A stretch of DNA of 64,000 nt, from the NCBI GenBank assembly GCA_902196205.1, contig CABIKM010000003.1:1-64000 (forward strand), given 5' to 3'. This document shows, one piece after another, positions 27,639 to 35,444 of this stretch. Every line of letters begins with the position of its first letter. The first letter of the stretch is position 1. The position numbers and the translations under genes are program-made. Origin of the DNA: Candidatus Methylomirabilis lanthanidiphila. GTDB lineage: Bacteria; Methylomirabilota; Methylomirabilia; Methylomirabilales; Methylomirabilaceae. The notes beneath the pieces were generated by a model. It saw only the letters and a list, made by a program, of their open reading frames with translations. It did no database searches and was not told the origin of the DNA.

Positions 27639-28139
27639 CTAACCCAAAGGGATCCTGTAGTCCCGCATCATCTGTCGAAGGCGCTGGCCGTTGATGAGCT
27701 CGATGGGCGGCCCCTCGGCGAGTTTTGGAACCTCTTCGGTGAAAAAGCCGGTGGTAATGAAGATACCCTTCAATGCCCGTTCGGCAAGCACTGTGCTGCT
27801 GAGCGCAATGACCTGGGTGGAGTGGATCGGCAGTTCAGGCGGGATCAGGACACAACGGACGATGTAGCTGCCGCCGGTAATCGGCTGAGCGTTGACGGCA
27901 GTAATGTCGATCTCTCTCTGTTTATTGTGATGGCAGCCTGTGATCGATAGGCCCATCTGTTCGACGAGGCGAAGACAGAGACGTTCGAACTGTTCCGGCG
28001 CGAGACGTTCCAACTGCTGCTGCTCAACGCCTCTGGGTTGGTAGTAGGCCTTTTCGACGGCTACCGGCGATGCAGTACGATTCAGTAAAAGAATCAGGCC
28101 CAAGCCGAGCAGGATCGCCACTGTCACAAGAATGAACAT
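27639..28139 (-). CDS. Membrane-anchored Mrr-like restriction endonuclease fold protein
   Basis: A 166-aa protein with an N-terminal membrane helix (MFILVTVAILLGLGLILLL) and a domain resembling Mrr_cat: LAPEQFERLCLRLVEQMG at about 46-63, then REIDITAVN. The acidic residue of the active site is present. The expected Q/ExK on the next strand reads VRCV, so nuclease activity is probably lost. It may be a membrane sensor or scaffold. Identification rests on the fold pattern only. Confidence 0.55.
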   Translation of the reverse strand: MFILVTVAILLGLGLILLLNRTASPVAVEKAYYQPRGVEQQQLERLAPEQFERLCLRLVEQMGLSITGCHHNKQREIDITAVNAQPITGGSYIVRCVLIPPELPIHSTQVIALSSTVLAERALKGIFITTGFFTEEVPKLAEGPPIELINGQRLRQMMRDYRIPLG

Positions 28140-28194
28140 GCGCGTCGCTCTTCAAGAACCCGTCGGGGCCGGCAGGCGAACAGTCAGAATGTGC

Positions 28195-28362
28195 CTACCG
28201 GTACATCTCTTCGAAGATGCGATCTTTCTGGCCTTTTTTGATCAGGCGATCATGCCGAAATGCCTGTTTCATCGCTGATCCAAGGCAGACCAGGGTCAGG
28301 ACGAGCATACCGATGATCGGAATATTGTCCGGCTGTGTCGCAATGGCCAACACATTCTCCAT
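28195..28362 (-). CDS. 55-aa single-pass membrane peptide
   Basis: An ORF of MENVLAIATQPDNIPIIGML followed by a hydrophobic helix (VLTLVCLGSAM) and a basic, polar tail ending FEEMYR. The ATG at 28362 is preceded by AAAGGAGG at good spacing, which strongly supports translation. The PDNIPIIGM motif before the helix recalls small membrane proteins seen in other environmental bacteria, but I cannot name the family. It is divergent from the TPR gene. Confidence 0.65.
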   Translation of the reverse strand: MENVLAIATQPDNIPIIGMLVLTLVCLGSAMKQAFRHDRLIKKGQKDRIFEEMYR

Positions 28363-28461
28363 GTACAACCTCCTTTCAGTCGAGATTCTAGCACCACTCC
28401 ATATGATAGCAAGTCTTTTGTCCCGATGGTTCCGCGGGAGGTCCGAGGGGGTGGTGAATGG

Positions 28462-29562
28462 ATGGCGCAGATGAGTAGGCGGGGTACGCGCGAGCGCCGA
28501 GTGGCGCGATGGTCGATGTATACCCTCGTGATGAGCGTGCTCCTCGCTGGATACGCGTGGGGGGCTCAGCCGGAGACGGCCCGGTCCAGTGAGGCCGACC
28601 AGGCATATCGGCTTGGCGTACGTTTACAGCAGGAGGGACGATGGACGGAAGCGACTCAGGCCTTCCGATCCGCCTTGCGACTCGACCCCTTGCGTGCCGG
28701 TCTGTATGTGAGGCTGAAGGAGGCATATAGTCGTGGAGGGACCGGCGATCAGGTGCTTGCGGAGCTCAGAGCGCATGCTGATCAGGACGGCACCGACTTC
28801 ATCTCGTGGAATCTGCTTGGAGTGCTGTACGCCAAGCAAGGGCGCTGGGCCGACGCCCTGGCCGCGCTTCAACGCGCGGTGCAGATCCAGCCGGCAGATG
28901 TCGATGCATGGACGAATCTCGGATGGCTGTCATCGGAGTTAAAGCAGAGCGAAAGAGCCCGCGAGGCTTTCCGTCGAGCCCTTGCGCTCGATCCTGCGTA
29001 TGGGCGCGCGCATGCCGGTTTGGCGGGTCTGTACGCCGAGACGGAGAGCAACTACGACAAGGCGCTGGAAGAGTACCGACTTGCGCTATCGGCTGAACCG
29101 GATAATTCCGGCTACCTGTACGATATGGGGTGGGTCTACTACCGGAAGGGGATGACCGACGAGGCGCTGGAGCGCTTGACTCAGGCGTCTCTCCTCAGTC
29201 CGGACGATCCCGCGGGACGGGCGAAGATCGGGTGGGTGCGGCTTCGGCAAAAGGAGAACCAGGCGGCCATTGAGGAGTTTGAGCGGGCGTTGCGTGCGAA
29301 GCCGGACTATGCCTTCGCTCGTTTCGGATTGGCGCGGGCGCTTCAGGCAGAGGGCAACGATGATGCGGCCGCTATAGAATATAAACGGGCCTGGCGCGAA
29401 ACCGATAACGATCTCTACCTCCTCTATCTGATCAAGCTCTATCTGCAACGGAACCTGTGGATGGTACTCCTGACGGTGGTAGCGGCGATGGGTCTCACCG
29501 GGGCGTGGCTGATGCGCCGCAGGGGCCTTCCCCAGGGTTCTGAGACTGCGTCGGGAAAGTGA
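28462..29562 (+). CDS. TPR-repeat protein, exported and membrane-anchored
   Basis: A 366-aa protein with an N-terminal signal/anchor (WSMYTLVMSVLLAGYAWGA). About seven tetratricopeptide repeats fill residues 40-320 with the pattern AWTNLGWLSSELKQSERARE. A C-terminal membrane helix (MVLLTVVAAMGLTGAWLM) precedes a basic tail. TPR proteins mediate protein-protein contacts; the partner is unknown. The ATG at 28462 follows GAGGGGGTGG and is preferred over 28426. Confidence 0.75.
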   Translation: MAQMSRRGTRERRVARWSMYTLVMSVLLAGYAWGAQPETARSSEADQAYRLGVRLQQEGRWTEATQAFRSALRLDPLRAGLYVRLKEAYSRGGTGDQVLAELRAHADQDGTDFISWNLLGVLYAKQGRWADALAALQRAVQIQPADVDAWTNLGWLSSELKQSERAREAFRRALALDPAYGRAHAGLAGLYAETESNYDKALEEYRLALSAEPDNSGYLYDMGWVYYRKGMTDEALERLTQASLLSPDDPAGRAKIGWVRLRQKENQAAIEEFERALRAKPDYAFARFGLARALQAEGNDDAAAIEYKRAWRETDNDLYLLYLIKLYLQRNLWMVLLTVVAAMGLTGAWLMRRRGLPQGSETASGK

Positions 29563-29671
29563 TGATGATTGACGCATAGGCCCTGGTAGCGCCGCAACCG
29601 GCGATCACTGACTCTCAACCAGCCTCAACTCCGTCGATAGAAAAATTCTCGCCAGTCATCGTATTTTATCC

Positions 29672-29700
29672 TTGACATGTACTATATATCGTAGTAAATA
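29672..29700 (+). promoter_or_regulatory. Sigma-70-type promoter of nrdJ
   Basis: TTGACA at 29672-29677, a 17-bp spacer and TAAATA at 29695-29700, in an AT-rich gap 150 bp upstream of nrdJ. The spacer is occupied by the first NrdR-like box. Confidence 0.65.
29679..29694 (+). promoter_or_regulatory. NrdR box 1
   Basis: GTACTATATATCGTAG matches the core of the NrdR consensus (C-w-AtATaT-w-G) with one mismatch. It overlaps the promoter spacer. Its core starts 32 bp before that of box 2, about three helical turns, the spacing expected for paired NrdR boxes. Confidence 0.65.
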
Positions 29701-29703
29701 AAA

Positions 29704-29762
29704 CTCCGCTACACCATATCTAGTGTTATTAAGGGTGCTGATAGCTATTCGATGTAGCGGAG
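29704..29762 (+). repeat. 10-bp inverted repeat in the nrdJ leader
   Basis: CTCCGCTACA (29704-29713) and TGTAGCGGAG (29753-29762) are perfectly complementary around a 39-nt loop. They bracket NrdR box 2. The leader RNA could fold into a long hairpin; no cobalamin-riboswitch core was seen. Confidence 0.6.
29711..29726 (+). promoter_or_regulatory. NrdR box 2
   Basis: ACACCATATCTAGTGT fits the 16-bp NrdR palindrome (ACAC...GTGT arms with an AT-rich centre). It lies just downstream of the -10 element. Together with box 1 it would place nrdJ under NrdR repression in response to ATP/dATP. Confidence 0.7.
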
Positions 29763-29852
29763 ATAGATCGCGTATTTACGGATATGACGTGGGGAGTCCG
29801 GATTGCAGGCACTCCGAGTTGCTATAATTATCCCAGGTAGAGGAGGACGACC

Positions 29853-32276
29853 ATGCCAGGCAAGGCGAGCGAGTCAACTGTGCACGGACTAGACAACGGG
29901 GGAGCGACGACCCAGGCGCTCGGATCCCGGCCGGCGAAGAACGGGCAGTGGAGTGAGTCGTCCCTCCGCGTGCTGAGGGAACGATACCTGGTGAGGGACG
30001 GGACGGGTATCTTAGAGACGCCGGAAGGGATGTGCTGGCGCGTTGCGGTTGCCATCGCGAAGGCCGAGGCGCAGTGGGGCAAGACAGAGGCTGAGGCTCG
30101 CCAGGTCGCTGAATCGTTTTACGAGATGATGGTGGAAGGCAAGTTCCTTCCCAACTCGCCTACGATGATGAATGCCGGCAAGGACAACGGGTTGCAGTAT
30201 TCGGCCTGTTTTGTGCTGCCCGTCGAGGACTCCATGGAAGGGATCTTCGAGGCGGTCAAAAGAGCCGCCATCATCCATCAATCGGGTGGCGGGACCGGCT
30301 TTGCCTTCTCGCGGCTGAGGCCGAAGGATACGCTGGTCAAGTCAACGAGCGGCAAGGCCAGCGGCCCCATCAGCTTTCTGCGAGTCTTTAATGCCGCTAC
30401 CGAAGCCGTTAAGCAGGGCGGCACCCGACGAGGCGCCAACATGGGGATTCTGAGGGTGGATCACCCGGATATCCTGGAGTTCATCGACTGCAAGCTGGAC
30501 GGCGGGATCACGAACTTCAATATTTCGGTGGCGGCCACCGAAACTTTTATGCACGCCCTGGAGAAGGATGAGGAGTATGCGCTGATCGATCCTCACACCA
30601 AGCTGGTGACCGGCCATCTTCAGGCACGAGAGGTCTTTCAGCGGATCGTTCAGGCGGCCTGGCGGACCGGTGACCCCGGGATGGTCTTTATTGATCGAAT
30701 CAACGCCAGCCCGGCCAATCCGATCCCGCAAGACGAAGTGATCGAGGCCACTAACCCATGTGGTGAACAGCCGTTGGGGCCCAATGATGCGTGTAATCTC
30801 GGCTCGGTTAATCTGGCCAGATTTTACCTCCCCTCAATTCCGGCGGAAGTCCGAGCGACCGAGCGAATCGATTGGGTAGAACTGGAGCGGGTCGTACGCG
30901 CGGCGGTTCGCTTCCTGGACGACGTCATCGACGTGAACCCGTATCCGCTTCAGGACATTACGGAGGAGGTCGGCAAGAACCGGCGGATCGGTCTCGGCGT
31001 GATGGGGTGGGCCGACCTGCTGCTTGAACTCGGCATTCCATACGATAGCGATGAGGCGGTGACGTTGGGTGAAGAGATCATGGGCTTTATTCGGCGCATC
31101 GGCCACGACGCCTCTGAGAAGCTGGCGGAAGCGCGCGGGCCGTTTCCGCGCTGGTCCCGGAGCATCTACAAGGGTGAGCGGCCAATTCGCAACTCTACCG
31201 TCACGACCATCGCGCCTACCGGTACCATCAGCATCATCGTCGGCTGTTCCTCCGGCATCGAGCCGATCTTTGCCGTGGCCTTCAGGCACATCGTGGGCGA
31301 CCGGCACCTGACCTTCGTAAACCCGATCTTCGAGGACGTCGCGAAGCGGCGCGGCTTCTATAGCGAAGAGTTGATGCGGCGTGTCGCCGAGCGAGGATCC
31401 GTTCACGGGCTTGAAGGCGTGCCGGAGGACGTTCAACGGGTCTTTGTCACGGCCCATGAGATCGAGCCCGCCTCGCACGTGAGAATGCAGTCGGCGTTTC
31501 AAAAGCAGACCGATAACGGCGTCTCGAAGACGATCAATCTCCCGAACTCGGCGACGCCGGAGGATATCGCCAGGGCCTATATGCTGGCGTATGAGCTGGA
31601 CTGCCTCGGGATTACGGTCTTCCGCGACGGCTGTAAGGACACGCAGGTCTTACATATCGGAACGGGCGCTCAACCTGCGGTGAGTGAGGCCGAAGAGGCC
31701 GAACCCGCTACCTCACGCCTCACGCCTCACGCCTTACCCTCTCCGGAGGACAGACTGAAGGTCAAGCCGAGACCGCGGACGGTGAAGGGCGTGACGTACC
31801 GGGCGGAGACGCCGCTCGGGACGGCCTTCGTTACGGTGAACCAGAATGGCGAGGGCGAGCCGTTCGAGGTCTTCGCCAGCGTGGGGAAGGCCGGGAGCGA
31901 CACCTCCGCCGTGTCTGAGGCGATCGGCCGTCTGATCTCGCTGGTCCTGAGGTTGCCGTCGCCGATGTCGCCCAGGGAGCGGGTCGAGCAGATCGTGAAC
32001 CAACTCGCCGGCATCGGCGGCCGGCGGCAGATGGGCTTCGGCAAGGACCGGGTCCGGTCGCTGCCGGATGCTATCGCCCAGGTGCTGGCCGAGCATATCG
32101 GTCTCAGCGAGCCCGGAGTCCAGGAGATGCTTGCGGCTCGGGGCACGCCTGCCCTGAGCGGCGCCGAAGGGGCCTCCGTCAAGGTGGGCGACATGTGCCC
32201 CGACTGCGGCCTCGCCACCCTCGTCTACGAGGAAGGCTGCCAGAAGTGCTACTCCTGCGGGTTTAGCGAGTGCTAG
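29853..32276 (+). CDS. nrdJ: Adenosylcobalamin-dependent (class II) ribonucleotide reductase
   Basis: An 807-aa enzyme that reduces ribonucleotides to deoxyribonucleotides. Visible: SACFVLPVEDS with a redox Cys, HQSGGGTGFAFSRLRP, the finger-loop motif TNPCGEQPLGP (N-x-C-x-E), and APTGTISIIVGCSSGIEP. The Cys-rich tail has CPDCG, CQKC and CGFSEC, as in class II enzymes. Two segments (about 620-631 and 766-774) are encoded by repeat DNA and look inserted between the barrel and the tail. GAGGAGG precedes the ATG. dcd follows 85 bp later, another dNTP-supply gene. Confidence 0.95.
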   Translation: MPGKASESTVHGLDNGGATTQALGSRPAKNGQWSESSLRVLRERYLVRDGTGILETPEGMCWRVAVAIAKAEAQWGKTEAEARQVAESFYEMMVEGKFLPNSPTMMNAGKDNGLQYSACFVLPVEDSMEGIFEAVKRAAIIHQSGGGTGFAFSRLRPKDTLVKSTSGKASGPISFLRVFNAATEAVKQGGTRRGANMGILRVDHPDILEFIDCKLDGGITNFNISVAATETFMHALEKDEEYALIDPHTKLVTGHLQAREVFQRIVQAAWRTGDPGMVFIDRINASPANPIPQDEVIEATNPCGEQPLGPNDACNLGSVNLARFYLPSIPAEVRATERIDWVELERVVRAAVRFLDDVIDVNPYPLQDITEEVGKNRRIGLGVMGWADLLLELGIPYDSDEAVTLGEEIMGFIRRIGHDASEKLAEARGPFPRWSRSIYKGERPIRNSTVTTIAPTGTISIIVGCSSGIEPIFAVAFRHIVGDRHLTFVNPIFEDVAKRRGFYSEELMRRVAERGSVHGLEGVPEDVQRVFVTAHEIEPASHVRMQSAFQKQTDNGVSKTINLPNSATPEDIARAYMLAYELDCLGITVFRDGCKDTQVLHIGTGAQPAVSEAEEAEPATSRLTPHALPSPEDRLKVKPRPRTVKGVTYRAETPLGTAFVTVNQNGEGEPFEVFASVGKAGSDTSAVSEAIGRLISLVLRLPSPMSPRERVEQIVNQLAGIGGRRQMGFGKDRVRSLPDAIAQVLAEHIGLSEPGVQEMLAARGTPALSGAEGASVKVGDMCPDCGLATLVYEEGCQKCYSCGFSEC
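31711..31735. repeat. CCTCACGCC tandem repeat inside nrdJ
   Basis: CCTCACGCCTCACGCCTCAC and a further GCC give three tandem CTCACGC units in frame, encoding TSRLTPHAL. The same unit, in inverted arms, is found in the intergenic repeat at 38823-38874. Confidence 0.65.
32149..32172. repeat. CCCTGAGCGG-type repeat inside nrdJ
   Basis: CTGCCCTGAGCGGCGCCGAAGGGG encodes PALSGAEG, a peptide often produced when the common CCTGAGCG...CGAAGGG intergenic repeat enters a reading frame. It sits just before the zinc-binding tail. Confidence 0.55.
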
Positions 32277-32360
32277 ATCGCATGACTCGTATCCGCTCAA
32301 TCTTATCGATCTATATAATCCGTAAAGGAAGAGACTTGAGGTCTCGCAGGAGGGCGTCAT

Positions 32361-32915
32361 ATGTCGATCAAATCAGATAGGTGGATTAAGCGGATGGCGG
32401 TGGAGCATCAGATGATTGTTCCGTTCGAGGAGCGGCAGGTTCGGAGCGGGGTCATCTCGTACGGTGTATCATCCTATGGATACGACATCCGGGTGGCGGA
32501 CGAGTTCAAGATCTTCACCAATGTTAATACGACTATTGTGGACCCCAAAAACTTCGACGAGCGTTCGTTCGTCGACTTCAAGGGCGATGTCTGCATCGTC
32601 CCGCCCAACTCCTTCGCCCTGGCCCGAACCGTGGAATATTTCAGAATTCCCCGTAACGTTTTGACCGTCTGTCTCGGCAAGAGCTCCTACGCGCGCTGCG
32701 GCATCATTTTAAACGTCACCCCATTCGAGCCGGAGTGGGAGGGGTTTGCGACCCTCGAGATCAGCAACACCACACCGCTGCCGGCCAAGATTTATGCCAA
32801 CGAAGGGATCGCTCAGGTGATTTTTTTCGAGAGCGATGAGCCGTGCCTCGTCTCCTATGGCGATAAGAAGGGGAAGTATCAGGCCCAGCAAGACATTACG
32901 TTGCCCCGGATTTAA
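32361..32915 (+). CDS. dcd: dCTP deaminase
   Basis: A 184-aa homotrimeric enzyme that converts dCTP to dUTP for thymidylate synthesis. The family motifs [19 protein letters not shown] and [19 protein letters not shown] (active-site Glu in the EG..T.E context) are intact. The ATG follows CAGGAGGGC. It is downstream of nrdJ on the same strand, so both may be part of one dNTP-supply unit. Confidence 0.95.
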   Translation: MSIKSDRWIKRMAVEHQMIVPFEERQVRSGVISYGVSSYGYDIRVADEFKIFTNVNTTIVDPKNFDERSFVDFKGDVCIVPPNSFALARTVEYFRIPRNVLTVCLGKSSYARCGIILNVTPFEPEWEGFATLEISNTTPLPAKIYANEGIAQVIFFESDEPCLVSYGDKKGKYQAQQDITLPRI

Positions 32916-33034
32916 AGGGGTGCTGGTCAATGCTTTTTCAATAGTGGCGAAGGTGCAGTCTGAATAATACCGCAAACCGCCGACACATTCCTTTCAGTAG
33001 AAATAAAAAAATATTTATTTTTTTGTACGATTTT

Positions 33035-33074
33035 TGTTGACATGGAAGGAACAGTCGTTGTAAAAATGTCAACA
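33035..33074 (+). promoter_or_regulatory. Promoter embedded in a 9-bp inverted-repeat operator
   Basis: TGTTGACAT (33035-33043) and ATGTCAACA (33066-33074) are perfect inverted repeats 22 bp apart. The left arm contains the -35 TTGACA; TAAAAA (33061-33066) is a plausible -10 at 18-bp spacing. A second inverted pair, CAACAAC at 33070-33076 and GTTGTTG at 33096-33102, covers the start codon. The arrangement suggests autoregulation by the winged-helix protein encoded just downstream. Confidence 0.6.
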
Positions 33075-33096
33075 ACGGCAATAATGAGGTGGGCTG

Positions 33097-33666
33097 TTGT
33101 TGATCCGGTTATTTTCGTCAGAGACACGAGTAAGTCTTCTCACGCTTCTTTTCACTAGGTTGGATAAGCGCTTTTATGTGAGAGAACTGGCGCGACACCT
33201 TGGGCGAGATATCTCCGGGGTCAAACGAGAGTTGGACAATCTAGAGAGGGCCGGCTTGTTGGCGAGTGAAAAGGTTGGAAATCTTCGGTACTACCGGGTC
33301 AATAAGGCGTCGCCCCTCTACACCGAGATGAGAGGGATTATCGCGAAGACCACTGGTGTTCACGCGAGTCTGCGCGAAGGGCTCAGAAGGATCAAGGGAA
33401 TCCAGATGGCCATCGCGTATGGCGCAGAGCAGCATGAGGGCGATGGGGGTCTCGGTCCTGTTCGGTTAATGGTGATCGGTCAAGTCGATTTGAACGAACT
33501 GAATGATGCCGTAAGAGTATTAGAGAACCGTTTGAATCGCGAGATCAACTACCTTGTCTTTGACGAGGCTGAATATAGGCGGAGAAAGGCGGAGGATGAC
33601 CCATTCCTGGTTGAAGTGCTTTCGGGTCGAAAATCAATCCTGATCGGAACGGACGATGGCTTATGA
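33097..33666 (+). CDS. Winged-helix protein with degenerate MNT-type nucleotidyltransferase domain
   Basis: A 189-aa protein. Residues 1-75 form a helix-turn-helix (FYVRELARHLGRDISGVKRE). Residues about 95-185 align in outline with MNT nucleotidyltransferases, but the active site is lost: GS is GA (AIAYGAEQ) and the DxD positions read PVRLMVIG. The TTG at 33097 follows GAGGTGG. The gene overlaps the HEPN gene by 11 bp. This looks like an HTH-antitoxin of an MNT/HEPN pair that has become a DNA-binding regulator. Confidence 0.65.
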   Translation: MLIRLFSSETRVSLLTLLFTRLDKRFYVRELARHLGRDISGVKRELDNLERAGLLASEKVGNLRYYRVNKASPLYTEMRGIIAKTTGVHASLREGLRRIKGIQMAIAYGAEQHEGDGGLGPVRLMVIGQVDLNELNDAVRVLENRLNREINYLVFDEAEYRRRKAEDDPFLVEVLSGRKSILIGTDDGL

Positions 33667-34105
33667 GGACCTTCGGGAACGAGGGTTGGTTGAGGAAAGT
33701 CGACCCGATTTTCGCCAGGTGTCGGGGTTGCTCGGACGAGCGACGCAGGACATGGCGACCGCAAGAGCCACTATAAGCATCGACAAAGAATGGGCGTATA
33801 TTATTGCGTATCAGGCGATGCTGAGGGCGACCAAGGCGTTAGTTATGGCAGAAGGATGGCGAGTAAAAGGTCGCGACCAGGCGAGGACCTTTGTGACGCT
33901 AATAGGGGAACTGTTGGGCGAAGAGGAGCGCCAGCTTGTGAACGGTTTCGACCGGATGCGGCGAAAACGGCAGGACTTCATGGAAGAACCGCAGACGCCG
34001 ATCCCACGCTACGAGGTTGAGGGAGCGCTGAAGGATGCCCAAATGTTAATAGACAAGCTGAAGGAGTTGGCGCGAGAGAAAAACCCGCAGTTGGCGTTCT
34101 TGTAG
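33656..34105 (+). CDS. HEPN domain protein
   Basis: A 149-aa helical protein beginning MAYEDLRERGLVEESRPDF, with the HEPN pattern DKEWAYIIAYQAMLRATKAL at about 44-63. The RNase motif Rx4-6H is not clearly present: the region reads RRKRQDFMEE. It partners the upstream HTH/nucleotidyltransferase protein by overlap. It may be a toxin remnant, an inactive regulator or a HEPN type that does not need the His. Confidence 0.7.
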   Translation: MAYEDLRERGLVEESRPDFRQVSGLLGRATQDMATARATISIDKEWAYIIAYQAMLRATKALVMAEGWRVKGRDQARTFVTLIGELLGEEERQLVNGFDRMRRKRQDFMEEPQTPIPRYEVEGALKDAQMLIDKLKELAREKNPQLAFL

Positions 34106-34153
34106 CGAGGCTGACTAGATTGCCGATGGCGTGGAAAGGGGGTGAAGAACTGA

Positions 34154-34237
34154 ATGGCCGCAAAAAAACCGGCAGCAAAGAAGGAGACGAAGAAGGCGGC
34201 GCCGAAGACGGGGAAGAAGGGCGGAAGAGGGTGCTAG
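34154..34237 (+). CDS. 27-aa lysine/alanine-rich peptide, histone-H1-like
   Basis: A micro-ORF encoding MAAKKPAAKKETKKAAPKTG and a GKKGG-rich end. AAGGGGGTGA lies upstream at usable spacing. Nine of 27 residues are Lys; the pattern recalls the tails of H1-like bacterial DNA-binding proteins. It is followed 52 bp later by a similar ORF. Translation is supported only by the ribosome-binding site and the repeated design. Confidence 0.45.
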   Translation: MAAKKPAAKKETKKAAPKTGKKGGRGC

Positions 34238-34289
34238 CCTCGATCAGAGGAGTGAGAGGCCTTCATGAGGAAAGGAGGTGAGGATCTCA

Positions 34290-34343
34290 ATGGCAGCGGC
34301 AAAGAAAAAGGCAGCTCCGAAGAAAGCGACCAAGAAGAAGTAG
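34290..34343 (+). CDS. 17-aa lysine/alanine-rich peptide, histone-H1-like
   Basis: MAAAKKKAAPKKATKKK, preceded by AAAGGAGGTGAGG, one of the strongest ribosome-binding sites in the window, at ideal spacing. It repeats the start and the AAPKK pattern of the upstream micro-ORF. A role in nucleic-acid binding is inferred from charge alone. It could be a degenerate or a true micro-protein. Confidence 0.45.
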   Translation: MAAAKKKAAPKKATKKK

Positions 34344-34832
34344 GAACCCTGTATGGCCTTGGTGACCGAGTCGACCCCTGGAAGCCGGAAAGACAGTCGT
34401 GTATCGTGAAGTGGCTGGGGGTTGAGAAGCGCGGGGAAATAAATCGGTCGCCGACATGGTGGGAAAATGCCACCCGTTGCTGGGGGGGGACAACCCCCCC
34501 CAGCCGGCATTATATTGATTATCATAATTCTTAGATGGTGTGTTACGACTCGTGAGAGGTCAACACCGGGTGGCCGGAGTAGAAGTCGGCTGCGCGGATG
34601 ATGCCTGGGAGGTGAGGAGTATCGTGGCACCAGGCTTAGAGACAGTGATGATTAGGCGATAACAGGAGCCCCCAATCCCTCGCTAGTTGCTGATTCGTTC
34701 CTTCTATGCTCAACGGTGCGTCTGGTTGTGTCAGGCGGACGTCGAGACACTCGGTAACCCACCTTCACGTTCTGTTTTGGCCCTCCCGCGTCTCTTTACT
34801 TCATCCCCACTTTGTGTTATAGGAAAGTAGGA
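34344..34832. other. 489-bp non-coding gap
   Basis: No convincing gene. The only clear structure is a G-run hairpin, GCTGGGGGGG (34479-34488) with CCCCCCCAGC (34494-34503), without a following U-tract. It may end the micro-ORF transcript. A promoter for lptC was not identified. Confidence 0.5.
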
Positions 34833-35444
34833 ATGCGAACGACGGGGTGTGTGCAGATCGTCTGGATTACGGCGATATCGGTAGTCGCGCTGACTGCGGT
34901 TGGACCCGCCGGCGAGGCACCAACTGCATTTGGGGAGAATAGACCCGCTTCCACTGCAGATGTCAGGATCACCAAGTTTCACCTTGTAGAAACGAAGGAT
35001 GGTAAGACACTCTGGGAGGTGTGGGGCGACCGTGGCGAGGTGTTTGATAAGGAGGGCATCGCGAAGGTGATGAAGGTGTCCAATCCGGTGACCGTCATGC
35101 TCTATTCTGAGCAGGGTAAGTTGACGGCCAGGTCGGACCGCGCCACAGTGAATATGCGGACAAAAGATATCCGTCTGGAGCGAAATGTGACGGCGACCTC
35201 GGAGCAGGGCAATAGTCTGCAGACGCAGTCACTGGACTGGTCGGCGAAGGATCGCCGGGTGTCTACCCGATTGCCTGTCACATTGGTCAAAGGCGGATTC
35301 ACGAGTTCAGGCGTAGGGATGGAGGCGGAGACCGATCTCGAACGCGTGAGATTCCTGAGCCGAGTACGATCGCATGTCATGTCGGAGGGTGGCGGGCCGG
35401 AACATAAAGGCCGTCCGGGCCCTCGTAACGGAGGAACTCAGTGA
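34833..35444 (+). CDS. lptC: LPS export protein LptC
   Basis: A 203-aa bitopic protein with an N-terminal membrane anchor (VQIVWITAISVVALTAVG) and a periplasmic beta-jellyroll (DUF1239 type), with VWGDRGEVFDKEGIAKV and LDWSAKDRRVSTRLPVTLV. It hands lipopolysaccharide from LptBFG to LptA. The ATG at 34833 follows AGTAGGA and is preferred to the upstream TTG at 34812. The stop overlaps the lptA GTG by 4 bp. Confidence 0.85.
   Translation: MRTTGCVQIVWITAISVVALTAVGPAGEAPTAFGENRPASTADVRITKFHLVETKDGKTLWEVWGDRGEVFDKEGIAKVMKVSNPVTVMLYSEQGKLTARSDRATVNMRTKDIRLERNVTATSEQGNSLQTQSLDWSAKDRRVSTRLPVTLVKGGFTSSGVGMEAETDLERVRFLSRVRSHVMSEGGGPEHKGRPGPRNGGTQ

Noticed and set aside
29700-29852. A cobalamin riboswitch in the nrdJ leader.
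   Set aside because: The conserved B12-box was not found. The inverted repeat and NrdR boxes explain the visible structure better.
34265-34534. An 89-codon ORF overlapping the second lysine-rich micro-ORF.
   Set aside because: It starts within the Shine-Dalgarno region and reads the A/G-rich DNA in another frame; the product is low-complexity and then random.
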